54,778 nt of DNA from Chloroflexota bacterium (GTDB lineage: Bacteria > Chloroflexota > UBA11872): the NCBI GenBank assembly GCA_028874315.1, contig JAPPKM010000141.1, positions 1 through 54,778 on the forward strand, given 5' to 3'. Below are positions 1 to 6,963 of the stretch, piece by piece. Positions within the stretch are counted from its first letter, which is position 1; each line of letters begins with the position of its first letter. A program made the position numbers and the translations under genes. The notes under the pieces were generated by a model, which saw only the letters and a program-made list of their open reading frames with translations, was not told the origin of the DNA and ran no database searches.

Positions 1-299
1 TTGTGGGGGCCGGGTCTCGGGTGGGGGGGCGGTTGGGGGGTTGGGGGTTATATGGGCCCCCGCGGGTGGGGGGGCGCCCCCCCCTGGGGGGGGGGCCCGG
101 CCTTGCGAGACGGTGAGGGCGAATTTTTGGCGTGGATGGGCGCTGGTGAAGTGGCGTGGCTGGGGGGACGGAGGGCCGGGGCGCCAGGGGACGGCGAGCG
201 CGATGCCCGGGGAGACCGTTGCAGAACCCGAGGGTGGATGCGCGGACGACCCTCACCCCCGGATCGAGTCCGGGGCAGACTCCTGCCGTCTCCCACGGG

Positions 300-365
300 G
301 AGAGGGAGGAAGAGCGGCCGCGCATTCGAGGAGCAGGGGCGTTGCGCAAAGGTCTCTCACAGGGG
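300..365. repeat. Dispersed repeat, copy 1 (partner at 5039-5102)
   Basis: About 65 bases align with 5039-5102 in the same orientation. Shared blocks include GAGCGGC, the run CATTCGAGG/CCTTCGAGG, CGTT(A/G)(T/C)GCA, and AGGTCTCT followed by CACAGG/ACCAGG. A shorter related piece (GGCGTTATGCAGTGGTGTC) lies near 6085. There is no coding potential inside it. Confidence 0.5.
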
Positions 366-490
366 TTGGGTTAGCGACACGCCCTATTGTACGCGCTTCG
401 ATTACAGCACGCCAGGGTGGGTTGGGCCTGGCGGGGGTGTGTGGGCGGGTGTTTTGCAGGGCTCGTGGGTGTGGTCAGGCGGTGAGGCCC

Positions 491-592
491 AATGTGTTCG
501 CTTTTTCGGGCGATGTGTTCAGCTTTTGGGGCGAATGTGTTCAGTTTCTGGCCCGATGTGTTCACTTTCCGGGCGAATGCGTTCAGTGGGGA
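491..592. repeat. Array I of a 21-22 bp motif (5 units)
   Basis: Five head-to-tail units with core ATGTGTTCA-(N)-TTTC-GGGCG. The ATGTG core begins at 492, 513, 535, 556 and 577 (the last reads ATGCG), giving spacings of 21, 22, 21 and 21 bases, close to two helical turns. The adjacent array II uses the same core with TGTCCA. Repeated blocks of this size are known as transposase-binding sites at the ends of IS21-type elements, but no transposase gene is present here. Confidence 0.6.
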
Positions 593-750
593 AGGGGAGA
601 GAGGAGAGCGCAGAGGAGTGAGACCGGAGAGGATGGGAGGTGCGCTCGGAATGCGTGCGTGGACGGGGTGGCTGGGTGTGCTGGGGTTGATCATGGCGCT
701 GGGTCCCGGCTGCGGACGCCGGGATGGCACAGGGGACGCGGGGATGACGG
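593..750. repeat. Miniature dispersed element, copy 1
   Basis: This stretch aligns with 985-1115: both contain GGGAGGTGCGC, GCGTGGACGGGGTGG, a spacer, then CCCGGCTG(A/C)(A/G)GACGCCGGGATG. The last part is an imperfect hairpin (CCCGGC...GCCGGG). A third, truncated copy with GAAGACGCCGGGATGACGG lies at 1747-1767. The copy at 985-1115 sits inside a broken gene, which supports a mobile origin. Confidence 0.5.
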
Positions 751-835
751 GGATGTGTCCACTCTGGCGGGCCAATGTGTCCAGTTCCTGGCCCGATGTG
801 TCAGCTTTTCGGCGGAACGTGTCCACTTCGGCGGG
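751..835. repeat. Array II of a 21-22 bp motif (4 units)
   Basis: Four units related to array I. Core ATGTGTCCA (or ACGTGTCCA) starts at 753, 775, 796 and 817, so the period is again 22, 21, 21. It immediately follows the miniature element, as array III follows the truncated third copy, so array and element seem to travel together. Confidence 0.55.
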
Positions 836-896
836 GCGGGTGCTGCGCTGAAGTGGGCGCTTCGCGAAGCGCCGCTACGAGGGATGGGGCGGAGGG

Positions 897-1298
897 TTAG
901 GCCTGGAGGACGAAGTCGGCGATTCGTTGGGCTTGGTGGATGGCGTCTTGCGCCTTTGGGATGTCGGGTTCAGGAAGACGCGAGCTAAGAGAAGTGAGAA
1001 GTGAGCGAGGAGCGGGAGGTGCGCCTGGGAGGCGGGCGTGGACGGGGTGGCGGGTTGCGCCTGGACCGATTGGGACGCTGGATCCCGGCTGAAGACGCCG
1101 GGATGACGGGAGTGTGGACGAAGCGGAAGGGGACGCCGCGGGCGACGAGGTAGCCCTCAGGTACTTTTCGGCGCTTTGCTGGGCGTGGTAGCAGGCGAGG
1201 GCCGGCAGTGGGCGGCCCGGGCCGAGCGCGCGACGGGCTACTTCAAGGTCGTCGTCGGCTTTGGCGAACCAAGCCTGCTCAGGCGGCATGGCGGTCAT
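897..1298 (-). pseudogene. HEPN-domain toxin partner, disrupted
   Basis: HEPN proteins pair with MNT nucleotidyltransferases as toxin-antitoxin modules, the HEPN member being a small helical RNase. The N-terminal part is recognisable (WFAKADDDLEVARRAL, then ALACYHAQQSAEKYL). Right after EKYL the reading frame shifts by one base: the sensible continuation YLVARGVPFRFVHT is in another frame. The middle of the domain is then replaced by about 130 bases matching the dispersed element at 593-750. The C-terminal helix (KAQDAIHQAQRIADFVLQA) resumes after it. With a frameshift plus an insertion the gene is almost certainly dead. Its start overlaps the 3' end of the MNT gene by 20 bases, the usual arrangement for the pair. 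Confidence 0.7.
985..1115. repeat. Miniature dispersed element, copy 2, inside HEPN gene
   Basis: Aligns with 593-750 (GGGAGGTGCGC, GCGTGGACGGGGTGG, hairpin CCCGGCTGAAGACGCCGGGATG). It separates the N- and C-terminal HEPN coding parts. No clear target-site duplication was found by eye, so deletion of host sequence at insertion is likely. Confidence 0.5.
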
Positions 1299-1674
1299 AG
1301 AGCACCACGGAGTCTTCCAACATGCGGCTGAGCGTGGAGTTGGGATTGGGGCGGTAGGCGGCGAACGTCTCGTAGGACCGGATCAGGAGGTCGACCGGGA
1401 GGACAAAGCGTTCGGCAATGGCGCGGCGGATGGGGTTGCCGCGGCGGGGCGGGTCGACGCCGGGTCGGAGGACGACCATCAGGTCGAGGTCGCTGTTGTC
1501 GTCCTCTTCGCCGCGGGCGACGCTGCCGAAGAGGATGATTTGCTCGGGCTGGAAGCGCTCGACGATGAGCTGGGTGATGGCCTGGATGGTTTCGCGGTTG
1601 AGGGGGTCTTCGACGACGCGCATCGGTTCTCGATCGCCACTGGATTCGGAGTCGCCGGGTGCCGGGGCGTTCAT
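1279..1674 (-). CDS. MNT-type nucleotidyltransferase (antitoxin of a HEPN/MNT pair)
   Basis: A 131-residue minimal nucleotidyltransferase. The pol-beta-type signature ILFGSVARGEEDDNSDLDLMV is visible as GSVARG followed by SDLDL (residues about 47-67), giving the helical turn G-S and the two catalytic aspartates. A proline-rich N-terminal extension of about 20 residues precedes the domain; an internal ATG at the MRVVEDP position could be the real start. MntA-type antitoxins AMPylate their HEPN toxin. The downstream HEPN partner is broken, so this gene may now be an orphan. Confident on family, less on current function. Confidence 0.8.
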   Translation of the reverse strand: MNAPAPGDSESSGDREPMRVVEDPLNRETIQAITQLIVERFQPEQIILFGSVARGEEDDNSDLDLMVVLRPGVDPPRRGNPIRRAIAERFVLPVDLLIRSYETFAAYRPNPNSTLSRMLEDSVVLYDRHAA

Positions 1675-1768
1675 GCAGGCAAGGATAAGCGGCCTTGGTG
1701 TGGCGATGGGCGAAGGCGGCCCTTCGACAGGCTCAGGGCAGGCTCCCTGAAGACGCCGGGATGACGGG

Positions 1769-1820
1769 ATGTGTCCACACGGCCAAGCGCTAGGTGTCCA
1801 GTTGCGGCCGACGTGTCCCC
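1769..1820. repeat. Array III of the ~21 bp motif (3 degenerate units)
   Basis: Cores ATGTGTCCA, AGGTGTCCA and ACGTGTCCC begin at 1769, 1792 and 1811, spacings 23 and 19. It follows the truncated copy of the miniature element. Just upstream, CCTTCGACAGGCTCAGGGC (about 1721-1739) looks like another small repeat. Confidence 0.45.
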
Positions 1821-1823
1821 ACG

Positions 1824-1852
1824 TTCACTTCATTCCGTGATTGGTGTATCAT
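1824..1852 (+). promoter_or_regulatory. Candidate promoter for the nuclease cassette
   Basis: TTCACT (1824-1829), a 17-base spacer, then TATCAT (1847-1852), a plausible sigma70-type pair. About 185 bases of untranslated sequence follow before the first gene of the 2038-4784 cassette. No other good promoter was seen in that stretch. Prediction by eye only. Confidence 0.35.
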
Positions 1853-2037
1853 GCGCCCATGCTCCGACACGTTGAGTGCACGGACGAGCACGTGAAATAG
1901 TGACGGAGACGAGAGGGTCAACGACAGGTTCTGTGAAGAGTTCGTTCCGCCGGCCGACTCTCACCGCGCGAATCGAGGAGTCTTGCTAGGCGATCGCGTT
2001 GAGGATGTCTGTGGCGAGTTAACGGAGGTTCCAAACG

Positions 2038-3114
2038 ATGGCTGAGGCTAAGAGTCTGCTGAGTCTGATTGCACGGGGGTATGCGGCGGGGCGCGAGGAC
2101 GCGGCTACGGAGGCTTTGTGTTTCATCTTGTCGCGCTCGGAGTCAGCCAGGGACGAGTTTGCCAAGTTTCTTGGAGACGACGGCGAGCCTCTGCCTGTCG
2201 CCAGCTTTCGCACACAGCAATTGGTGAATGGTGCGTTTCCCGACATGGCTTGCTTCGACGATGACAGCAACCACGTGGCGTTTGTCGAGTCCAAATTTTG
2301 GGCGTCACTCACCTCCCGCCAACCCGTTAACTATTGGGAAGCGCTGCCGGACCACCGATCAGCCACGCTGCTGATTCTGGCACCGGCCTCCCGCGTCGCT
2401 GGTCGTGACGAAGGCTCGTTATGGGACATGCTGAAGCAACGGTTGCGACGTGCCCATCACGACCTGAGTCCTGTCGATAGCCAAGAGCGGAAGGATCTGG
2501 TCGCGGCAACCTCCGAAGACGGCCAACGACGCCTGATGCTTACGAGCTGGGACGTCCTGCTTGACAGACTGGCCGAGGCGACCAAAGAGGATGAAGACCA
2601 CCAAGCGTGCTTCGAAGTCGCCGAGCTGTGGGGGCTTGCCCACGACGCCATCAAGGATGACGACCCTGTAGAAGACGCCAATCTGAGGAAGTTGATTGCT
2701 GACGCGGTCGCGCGAGTAAAGGAATCGGGCTGGGCCAACACCGACGGGTTGCGTACGGGAGGAACAGTAGGCGGTCACTACGCAAGATTCTTTCGTTTAG
2801 GCGGGAGAATAACTGGACTTCGAATCGACTACAAAGCCAAGAAGCAGATGGACAAGCCGCTCTGGCTGTGGTTCTGGGATAGCCCGGATACCCGCAGTTC
2901 AGTGAGTTTGGACGACGTGCGCGACAGATTGGGTGCATCGGCCGGACCGGGATTGGAATGGCTTCCAAATGATGATGTCTGCGTACCCATTGATTTACCA
3001 GCGGGTCTTGGACGCAAAGCAATGTTAGACGCCATAGTCGCTGAGTTGGAGCGTGTCGCCAAGACCATCGATCCTTATGTTCCGACCTATCATCGTGAAC
3101 AAACGACCGGATAA
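2038..3114 (+). CDS. PD-(D/E)XK nuclease family protein
   Basis: A 358-residue protein. Residues about 60-85 contain PDMACFDDDSNHVAFVESKF, which fits the PD-(D/E)XK core as P-D, spacer, E-S-K. An upstream helix, EDAATEALCFIL (about 20-32), supplies the conserved N-terminal acidic/threonine motif common in this superfamily. The C-terminal half has no motif I recognise and may be a target-recognition or regulatory part. The start is well supported by GGAGG eight bases before the ATG. It is followed two bases after its stop by an EEP-family gene, so the two are almost certainly co-translated. Base composition is less GC-rich than neighbouring metabolic genes, suggesting transfer. Function could be defence or repair; not decided by sequence. 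Confidence 0.7.
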   Translation: MAEAKSLLSLIARGYAAGREDAATEALCFILSRSESARDEFAKFLGDDGEPLPVASFRTQQLVNGAFPDMACFDDDSNHVAFVESKFWASLTSRQPVNYWEALPDHRSATLLILAPASRVAGRDEGSLWDMLKQRLRRAHHDLSPVDSQERKDLVAATSEDGQRRLMLTSWDVLLDRLAEATKEDEDHQACFEVAELWGLAHDAIKDDDPVEDANLRKLIADAVARVKESGWANTDGLRTGGTVGGHYARFFRLGGRITGLRIDYKAKKQMDKPLWLWFWDSPDTRSSVSLDDVRDRLGASAGPGLEWLPNDDVCVPIDLPAGLGRKAMLDAIVAELERVAKTIDPYVPTYHREQTTG

Positions 3115-3116
3115 CT

Positions 3117-3845
3117 GTGTCTCTGAGCATCGTCAATTGGAATGTTCAGTTTGCTACGCCGAGGTCGTGGCGGACTCCTGAAGTCCTGGGCCGAGTCGAT
3201 CGGCATGAGCCGGAGATTGTGTGTCTGACAGAGACACATGACGAGCTGCTTGGCCAGGGTGGATACGCGATTAGCTCGCAGCCGGATTACGGATACGGGC
3301 TGCAGAAGAACCGGCGTAAGGTCTTGCTCTGGTCGAGGGAACCGTGGCGCCAGGTTGACGATCTGGGGATTGACTCGCTGCCGCCGGGGCGGTTTGTGTC
3401 GGGCGTTACGCAGACGTCGGTGGGTGAGGTGGCGGTGATTGGGATCTGCATTCCGTGGTTTGGGTCGCGGACGGAGGCTCGCCGGGGGGAGGAGCGCAGG
3501 GGGCGGTGGGAGGACCATGAGGACTACCTGGCCAGACTTACCGAGGTTCTGGAAGGGGTGGAAGCTAAGCGTCTGATCGTGATGGGGGACTTCAACCAGG
3601 CGATCGGGAAGGGAAGCCGCGCGCCCCGTGGGCTTCAGCAGGCGCTTCACGAGGCCTTCGGTCCGAAGCTGCGGATCGTGACTGCGAATCTTGTGTTCCA
3701 GGGTCGGAAGAGCATCGACCACGTAGCGCTGAGTGCGGACTGGGCGGTCGACTCGGTGGATGCGATCAGCAACATCCACGGGGAGAGGAAACTCTCGGAC
3801 CATTTCGGCGTAGCTGCGGACGTGTCTGTAAGGACTTTGGAGTAG
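3117..3845 (+). CDS. Endonuclease/exonuclease/phosphatase (EEP) family protein 1
   Basis: A 242-residue single-domain protein with the complete EEP/DNase I-like metal site: N in SIVNWNVQ (about residues 3-10), catalytic E in IVCLTETHDE (about 35), GDFN in LIVMGDFNQAI (about 157-161), and the terminal SDH in KLSDHFGVAADV (about 227). The start is GTG, two bases after the upstream stop. Members cleave nucleic acids or phosphoesters; the substrate cannot be read from sequence. Being sandwiched between a PD-(D/E)XK gene and a second EEP gene is unusual and suggests a joint function in nucleic-acid degradation. Confidence 0.8.
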   Translation: MSLSIVNWNVQFATPRSWRTPEVLGRVDRHEPEIVCLTETHDELLGQGGYAISSQPDYGYGLQKNRRKVLLWSREPWRQVDDLGIDSLPPGRFVSGVTQTSVGEVAVIGICIPWFGSRTEARRGEERRGRWEDHEDYLARLTEVLEGVEAKRLIVMGDFNQAIGKGSRAPRGLQQALHEAFGPKLRIVTANLVFQGRKSIDHVALSADWAVDSVDAISNIHGERKLSDHFGVAADVSVRTLE

Positions 3846-3899
3846 CTTCCTGGCTGTCCCAAGGTGCTAAAGACGACATAAGGATCTTCGGAGGATGCG

Positions 3900-4784
3900 A
3901 TGGGTGTGACGGTCGTGAGTTGGAACATCGCCACGAGGATCAAGCCGTGGCAGGAACTGGTCGAGATGGACGCGGACATGGCGCTCTTGCAGGAGGCCAA
4001 GTACCCGCCAGCGGATATTGCCGACCATCTCGACATTGGGCCTCAGGAGTCGTGGGACTCGCACTCGTGGAATTCGGACTGGTGGCGCGGGCGGGGCTGG
4101 CGTGCACTTTATGACCGCTGGCCGATGGTGGTGCGACTTTCGGATCGAGTCGAAGTCGAGTGGTTCACGCAGGTCAGCCCTGACGGGTGGCCGGAGAAGG
4201 GCGAAATCTCTGTCAGCGGCATTGGAACGGTGACGGCAGCGCGCGTGACGCCAAAGGACGGCTCGATTGAGCCGTTCATCGTCGTCTCCATGTATGGGCG
4301 CTGGGTCGGGCCGCACCCAAGCATTCAGGCGTCCTGGGAGATTTATGCCGACGCTTCGGTCCACCGCATCATCTCGGACCTCTCAGCCTTCATCGGCCAC
4401 GACGATCCAGGGACGCATCGAATCCTTGCGGCCGGGGATCTCAACATCACCTACGGCTATGGGCATGGCAGCGGGCCGTACTGGGATCGACGCTACGAGA
4501 CCGTGTTCGAGAGGATGGAATCCATCGGGCTGAAATTCATGGGACCGCAGCTGCCGAATGGGCGGCAGGCGGAGACGCTGGCGACGGGTGAGCCCGCAGG
4601 ATCGAAAGACGTCGTCACCTATCACCTCCCAAATAGGACCCCAGCGACGGCGAGCAACAATCAGTTCGATTTCGCCTTTGCCTCACGAGGCTTTCACGAG
4701 AGCATCAACGTCCGAGCCCTGAACGAGGTCGAACAGTGGGGCTCGAGTGATCATTGCCGGCTGCTGATTGAGATCGGGGAGTAG
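3900..4784 (+). CDS. Endonuclease/exonuclease/phosphatase (EEP) family protein 2
   Basis: A 294-residue EEP protein, distinct from its upstream neighbour. Motifs: VVSWNIATR (about 5-13), MALLQEAKYP with the catalytic Glu (about 33), AAGDLNITYG (about 178-187), and GSSDHCRLLIEIGE at the extreme C-terminus. It is larger than EEP 1, with an insert around residues 60-110. A 54-base gap with GGAGGATGCG before the ATG separates it from EEP 1. Same cassette, probably the same transcript. Substrate unknown. Confidence 0.8.
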   Translation: MGVTVVSWNIATRIKPWQELVEMDADMALLQEAKYPPADIADHLDIGPQESWDSHSWNSDWWRGRGWRALYDRWPMVVRLSDRVEVEWFTQVSPDGWPEKGEISVSGIGTVTAARVTPKDGSIEPFIVVSMYGRWVGPHPSIQASWEIYADASVHRIISDLSAFIGHDDPGTHRILAAGDLNITYGYGHGSGPYWDRRYETVFERMESIGLKFMGPQLPNGRQAETLATGEPAGSKDVVTYHLPNRTPATASNNQFDFAFASRGFHESINVRALNEVEQWGSSDHCRLLIEIGE

Positions 4785-5094
4785 GCGCTGCGCGATTCGG
4801 AGGTGGATGTGTCGGGGCCGGAGGGATATGAGGTCGAGTATGGGATTGCCGACGACAACCTGAGGGTGGACTGCACCGTGATTGCCGACTCGGTGTATCC
4901 GGCGGAAGGCACACGGCTGAAGGCCGATCACCCGTCGCTCCGCAAACGGCGCATCCCGATTCTTCATCTCGTCGCTGGATGTTTAAACCACGTCTCCGAA
5001 CGTCTTTCAACCATGTGTCCGGTCTGGACACCCAAAGGGAGAAGGGGAACGAGCGGCTCCGCCTTCGAGGTCGAGGGTCGTTATGCAGAGGTCT
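4785..5094. other. Intergenic: possible gene remnant, then repeats
   Basis: An open frame at 4803-5040 (plus strand) reads plausibly coding for its first 40 residues (EVEYGIADDNLRVDCTVIADS) and could be the tail of another EEP-like gene, but it has no domain by itself and runs straight into the IS-end-like repeat at 4926-5035. After that comes the second copy of the 65-base dispersed repeat (5039-5102). No intact gene is supported. Confidence 0.4.
4926..5035 (+). repeat. IS-end-like direct repeat, copy A
   Basis: Pairs with 6964-7080 in the same orientation. Shared sequence includes GCTGGATGT, TAAACCA, GTCTCCGAACG, AACCATGTGTCCGGTCTGG and ACACCCA. The right end holds the dyad GTGTCC-GGTCT-GGACAC. 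The internal repeats (AAACCA(C/T)GTCTCCGAAC followed by AACCATGTGTCCGG) resemble the repeated binding sites at transposon ends. No transposase lies between the two copies. Confidence 0.55.
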
Positions 5095-5102
5095 CTACCA
5101 GG
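5039..5102. repeat. Dispersed repeat, copy 2 (partner at 300-365)
   Basis: Aligns with 300-365 over about 65 bases (GAGCGGC, TTCGAGG, CGTTATGCA, AGGTCTCT). It directly abuts the IS-end-like repeat and ends at the 3' end of the minus-strand gene at 5095, whose last codons it may supply. Confidence 0.5.
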
Positions 5103-5703
5103 TGGGGTGGGGCGGTGGGAAGGGTGGGGCGTAGGGCCAGGGTTTGGTGCGCTGGGTGTCGCGGAATCGGGTTTCGTGGCGCCAGAGGACGTGGTGCCAG
5201 TCGGGGCGGCGGGGTTGCACGCCGTGTTCCTGGATGAGGTGCCAGACGATCTGTTCGAGGGTGATGCGGCGGGCGGGAAGGTGGAGGCGTGAGAACGGCT
5301 TTTGGCCGGGGTAGTGGCGCGGCGCGGCATGCACATGCAGGTGGCAGCGGGGATAGCCAGACGGCACCTCCCGCTGGTAGTGGTACTCGAACACCGGACG
5401 CGGATCGTCAAGGTCGGCGCCAGACTGGTAGGTGAACGTGGCATCCGTTGTTTCAAGGCGTAACGGGTTGTGGATCACCCGCAGTGCGATTTGAACGTTC
5501 AAGTACATCCCATTGCTGAGCGGGGCCGGCTGCCCGCGGCGCGAGGACCGACTTGCCCTGTGGCCGACGATTAGGACATCCGTGTCCCCACCAAGCCACA
5601 CATCGCCGAGCTCCGTAGCCGCGACAAGTTTGTAGACCTCGCGAATACGGCGAAGGAAGTCTCTGGCGGCTCGCCGGCTGCTAGGTCTGGCTGGGTTGAT
5701 CAA
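5095..5703 (-). CDS. Conserved-looking protein of unknown function, second gene of a pair
   Basis: About 202 residues, not recognised. The middle is rich in aromatic and histidine residues: FEYHYQREVPSGYPRCHLHV (about 107-126), then SRLHLPARRITLEQIVWHLI (about 139-158). The C-terminal 15-20 residues are proline-rich and are encoded by a dispersed repeat, so the natural end may have been altered. The likely start is a TTG overlapping the upstream gene by 23 bases, indicating translational coupling. The size and tight overlap with a small acidic partner recall toxin-antitoxin pairs, and the YHYQ-like strand faintly recalls TumE (DUF6516) toxins, but that is inference. Confidence 0.5.
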   Translation of the reverse strand: MINPARPSSRRAARDFLRRIREVYKLVAATELGDVWLGGDTDVLIVGHRASRSSRRGQPAPLSNGMYLNVQIALRVIHNPLRLETTDATFTYQSGADLDDPRPVFEYHYQREVPSGYPRCHLHVHAAPRHYPGQKPFSRLHLPARRITLEQIVWHLIQEHGVQPRRPDWHHVLWRHETRFRDTQRTKPWPYAPPFPPPHPTW

Positions 5704-5917
5704 GGAGCCGGGCGAGATAGGTCAGTGATCGAAAGATCACGTCGCCGTGGTACCGCCCGGGTGGATCTCTGTAGATGCGCAGAAACTCGTCAGCCGTCAG
5801 ACCAAAGTGGCGCCGCGCGTCGCGGTCCAGTTCGTCCCAGACCTCCTGACGCGTGACCTGTTCGTGTTCGAATTCGTCGGGCAGCCACTCGGGCCGGGTC
5901 TCGACGGTTGTTGCCAT
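5681..5917 (-). CDS. Small acidic protein, first gene of a pair
   Basis: A 78-residue acidic protein (WLPDEFEHEQVTRQEVWDEL near the N-terminus, then DARRHFGLTADEFLRIY). No DNA-binding motif is obvious, though the helical C-terminal half could bind the partner. It starts from ATG at 5917 and its 3' end overlaps the next gene, which is the antitoxin-then-toxin layout. Function unknown; an antitoxin role is only suggested by size and position. Confidence 0.5.
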   Translation of the reverse strand: MATTVETRPEWLPDEFEHEQVTRQEVWDELDRDARRHFGLTADEFLRIYRDPPGRYHGDVIFRSLTYLARLLDQPSQT

Positions 5918-6171
5918 GGGCTTTGCCTTGCTGCGCGTAGGGACAGGATAGCGCGGGTGTCGGCGGGGACATGGGAGTGACTTCTACCGGAAGATCCCGC
6001 TCGCACACGGGGAAAGAGTGAGGGAAGTGGAGTGAGCGGAGACTGGGAGGGGGCGGGACCGGCCGCTGGCTAGCAGGCGCGGGGCGTTATGCAGTGGTGT
6101 CCCATAGGGGACCGCATGGAGATCGGTGACCGGCTACGACCCGCATGGGCGCGTGCGGGTACCTGGGGTCG

Positions 6172-6567
6172 TTAGGGTTGGGGTTTTTGCTCCTGGATTT
6201 GGATGAGGTTGCCGCAGGTGTCGTCGAGGACCGCGGTGATGACGGGCCCGAGGTCGGTTGGGGGTTGGACGAATTTCACACCTGCTGCCACGAGACGCTC
6301 GTATTCGGCTTGCAGGTCGTCGACGGCGAAGGAGGTGCTGGGGATGCCGTCCGCCCCTATCGCGTCTACGAACGGACGGACCGCGGGATGGTTATCCGGC
6401 TCAAGCAGAAACTCGGTCCCCTCCGGGTCTTCGGGGGATACCACGGTGATCCAGGCGTACTCGCCCAGGGGGATGTTGTGCTTGAGCTGGAAGCCAAGCG
6501 TTTCCGTGTAAAAGCGGAGCGCCTTTTGTTGGTCGTCCACGAAGACGCCGGCGAGGTGAATTCTCAT
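6172..6567 (-). CDS. VOC family (glyoxalase/bleomycin-resistance-like) protein
   Basis: A 131-residue vicinal-oxygen-chelate domain. It starts MRIHLAGVFVDDQQKALRFY with the usual first beta strand and FYTETLGF helix. The second half-repeat is STSFAVDDLQAEYERLVAAG and it ends CGNLIQIQE. Such proteins act as metal-dependent lyases, dioxygenases or drug-binding resistance proteins. It lies 3 bases downstream of an ArsR regulator on the same strand, so it is almost certainly controlled by it. The substrate is unknown. Confidence 0.8.
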   Translation of the reverse strand: MRIHLAGVFVDDQQKALRFYTETLGFQLKHNIPLGEYAWITVVSPEDPEGTEFLLEPDNHPAVRPFVDAIGADGIPSTSFAVDDLQAEYERLVAAGVKFVQPPTDLGPVITAVLDDTCGNLIQIQEQKPQP

Positions 6568-6570
6568 CGT

Positions 6571-6855
6571 TCACGTGTCCCTTTCATCTGTTGCGATCGG
6601 CCAACGCTCGGCGATGGCCTTGAGCGGGTCGCCCTGATACCAATGGAGCTTGGACCTGCCCACGCGCCTGGTGCGAATCAGCCCGGCGGCTTCCAAGACG
6701 CCCAGGTGTTGGGCGATGGCCTGCCGCGAGGAGTTGATGCCGTGCTTCATGGTCAGGCGTGCGCAGAGTTCGAAGAGCGATTGACCTGACCGATCGACGA
6801 GCTCATCCAGGATGGCCCGGCGGGTTGGGTCAGCGATCGCGCGATAGACGTCCAC
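6571..6855 (-). CDS. ArsR-family winged-helix transcriptional regulator
   Basis: About 94 residues from a GTG start: DVYRAIADPTRRAILDELV, then the recognition helix SSRQAIAQHLGVLEAAGLI and the wing VGRSKLHWYQ. A TTG at 6873 would add six residues; GTG is preferred because TGAGG lies upstream at the right distance and because the protein then begins like its family. No cysteine metal site is seen, so it is probably not a metal sensor but one of the ArsR group that controls adjacent VOC or SRPBCC genes. Two matching palindromes sit directly upstream (6869-6926). Confidence 0.85.
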   Translation of the reverse strand: MDVYRAIADPTRRAILDELVDRSGQSLFELCARLTMKHGINSSRQAIAQHLGVLEAAGLIRTRRVGRSKLHWYQGDPLKAIAERWPIATDERDT

Positions 6856-6868
6856 ACGACTAGCCTCA

Positions 6869-6926
6869 GGCAAGTGTCGGCTTGCATGTCAGGGCTTACG
6901 ATAGGCAAGCGCGTGCTTGCATGTCA
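6869..6926 (-). promoter_or_regulatory. Tandem operator for the ArsR regulator
   Basis: Two 23-base direct repeats, 6869-6891 and 6904-6926, 35 bases apart. Each contains a dyad: copy 2 is the perfect palindrome GCAAGC-GCGT-GCTTGC, copy 1 is GCAAGT-GTCG-GCTTGC, and both are followed by ATGTCA. They lie immediately upstream of the ArsR start, where autorepression sites are expected. Confidence 0.75.
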
Positions 6927-6963
6927 ACTGTTTAACTCCACACACTCAGTCTTCGGGCTCCGG

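Larger units (their letters stand above)
1..886. other. Gene-free, repeat-rich region
   Basis: No convincing gene is present. The first 120 bases are runs of G and C. Several open frames cross the region, but they overlap on both strands, consist largely of G, R, P and S, and none has a recognisable domain. What it does hold is repeats, listed separately: a dispersed repeat at 300-365, two arrays of a 21-22 bp motif at 491-592 and 751-835, and a copy of a roughly 150 bp element at 593-750. A G/C hairpin (CCCCGGA, loop TCGAG, TCCGGGG type) sits near 256-275. It looks like a landing area for small non-autonomous elements. Confidence 0.6.

Noticed and set aside
1-988. Several long open frames (up to 315 codons) in the first kilobase
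   Set aside because: They overlap on both strands, are dominated by G, R, P, S and W, contain the repeat arrays and have no domain or ribosome-binding site. They arise from high GC and lack of stop codons.
1859-1902. 13-codon leader ORF upstream of the nuclease cassette
   Set aside because: It lacks a Shine-Dalgarno sequence and there is no hairpin downstream to suggest attenuation.
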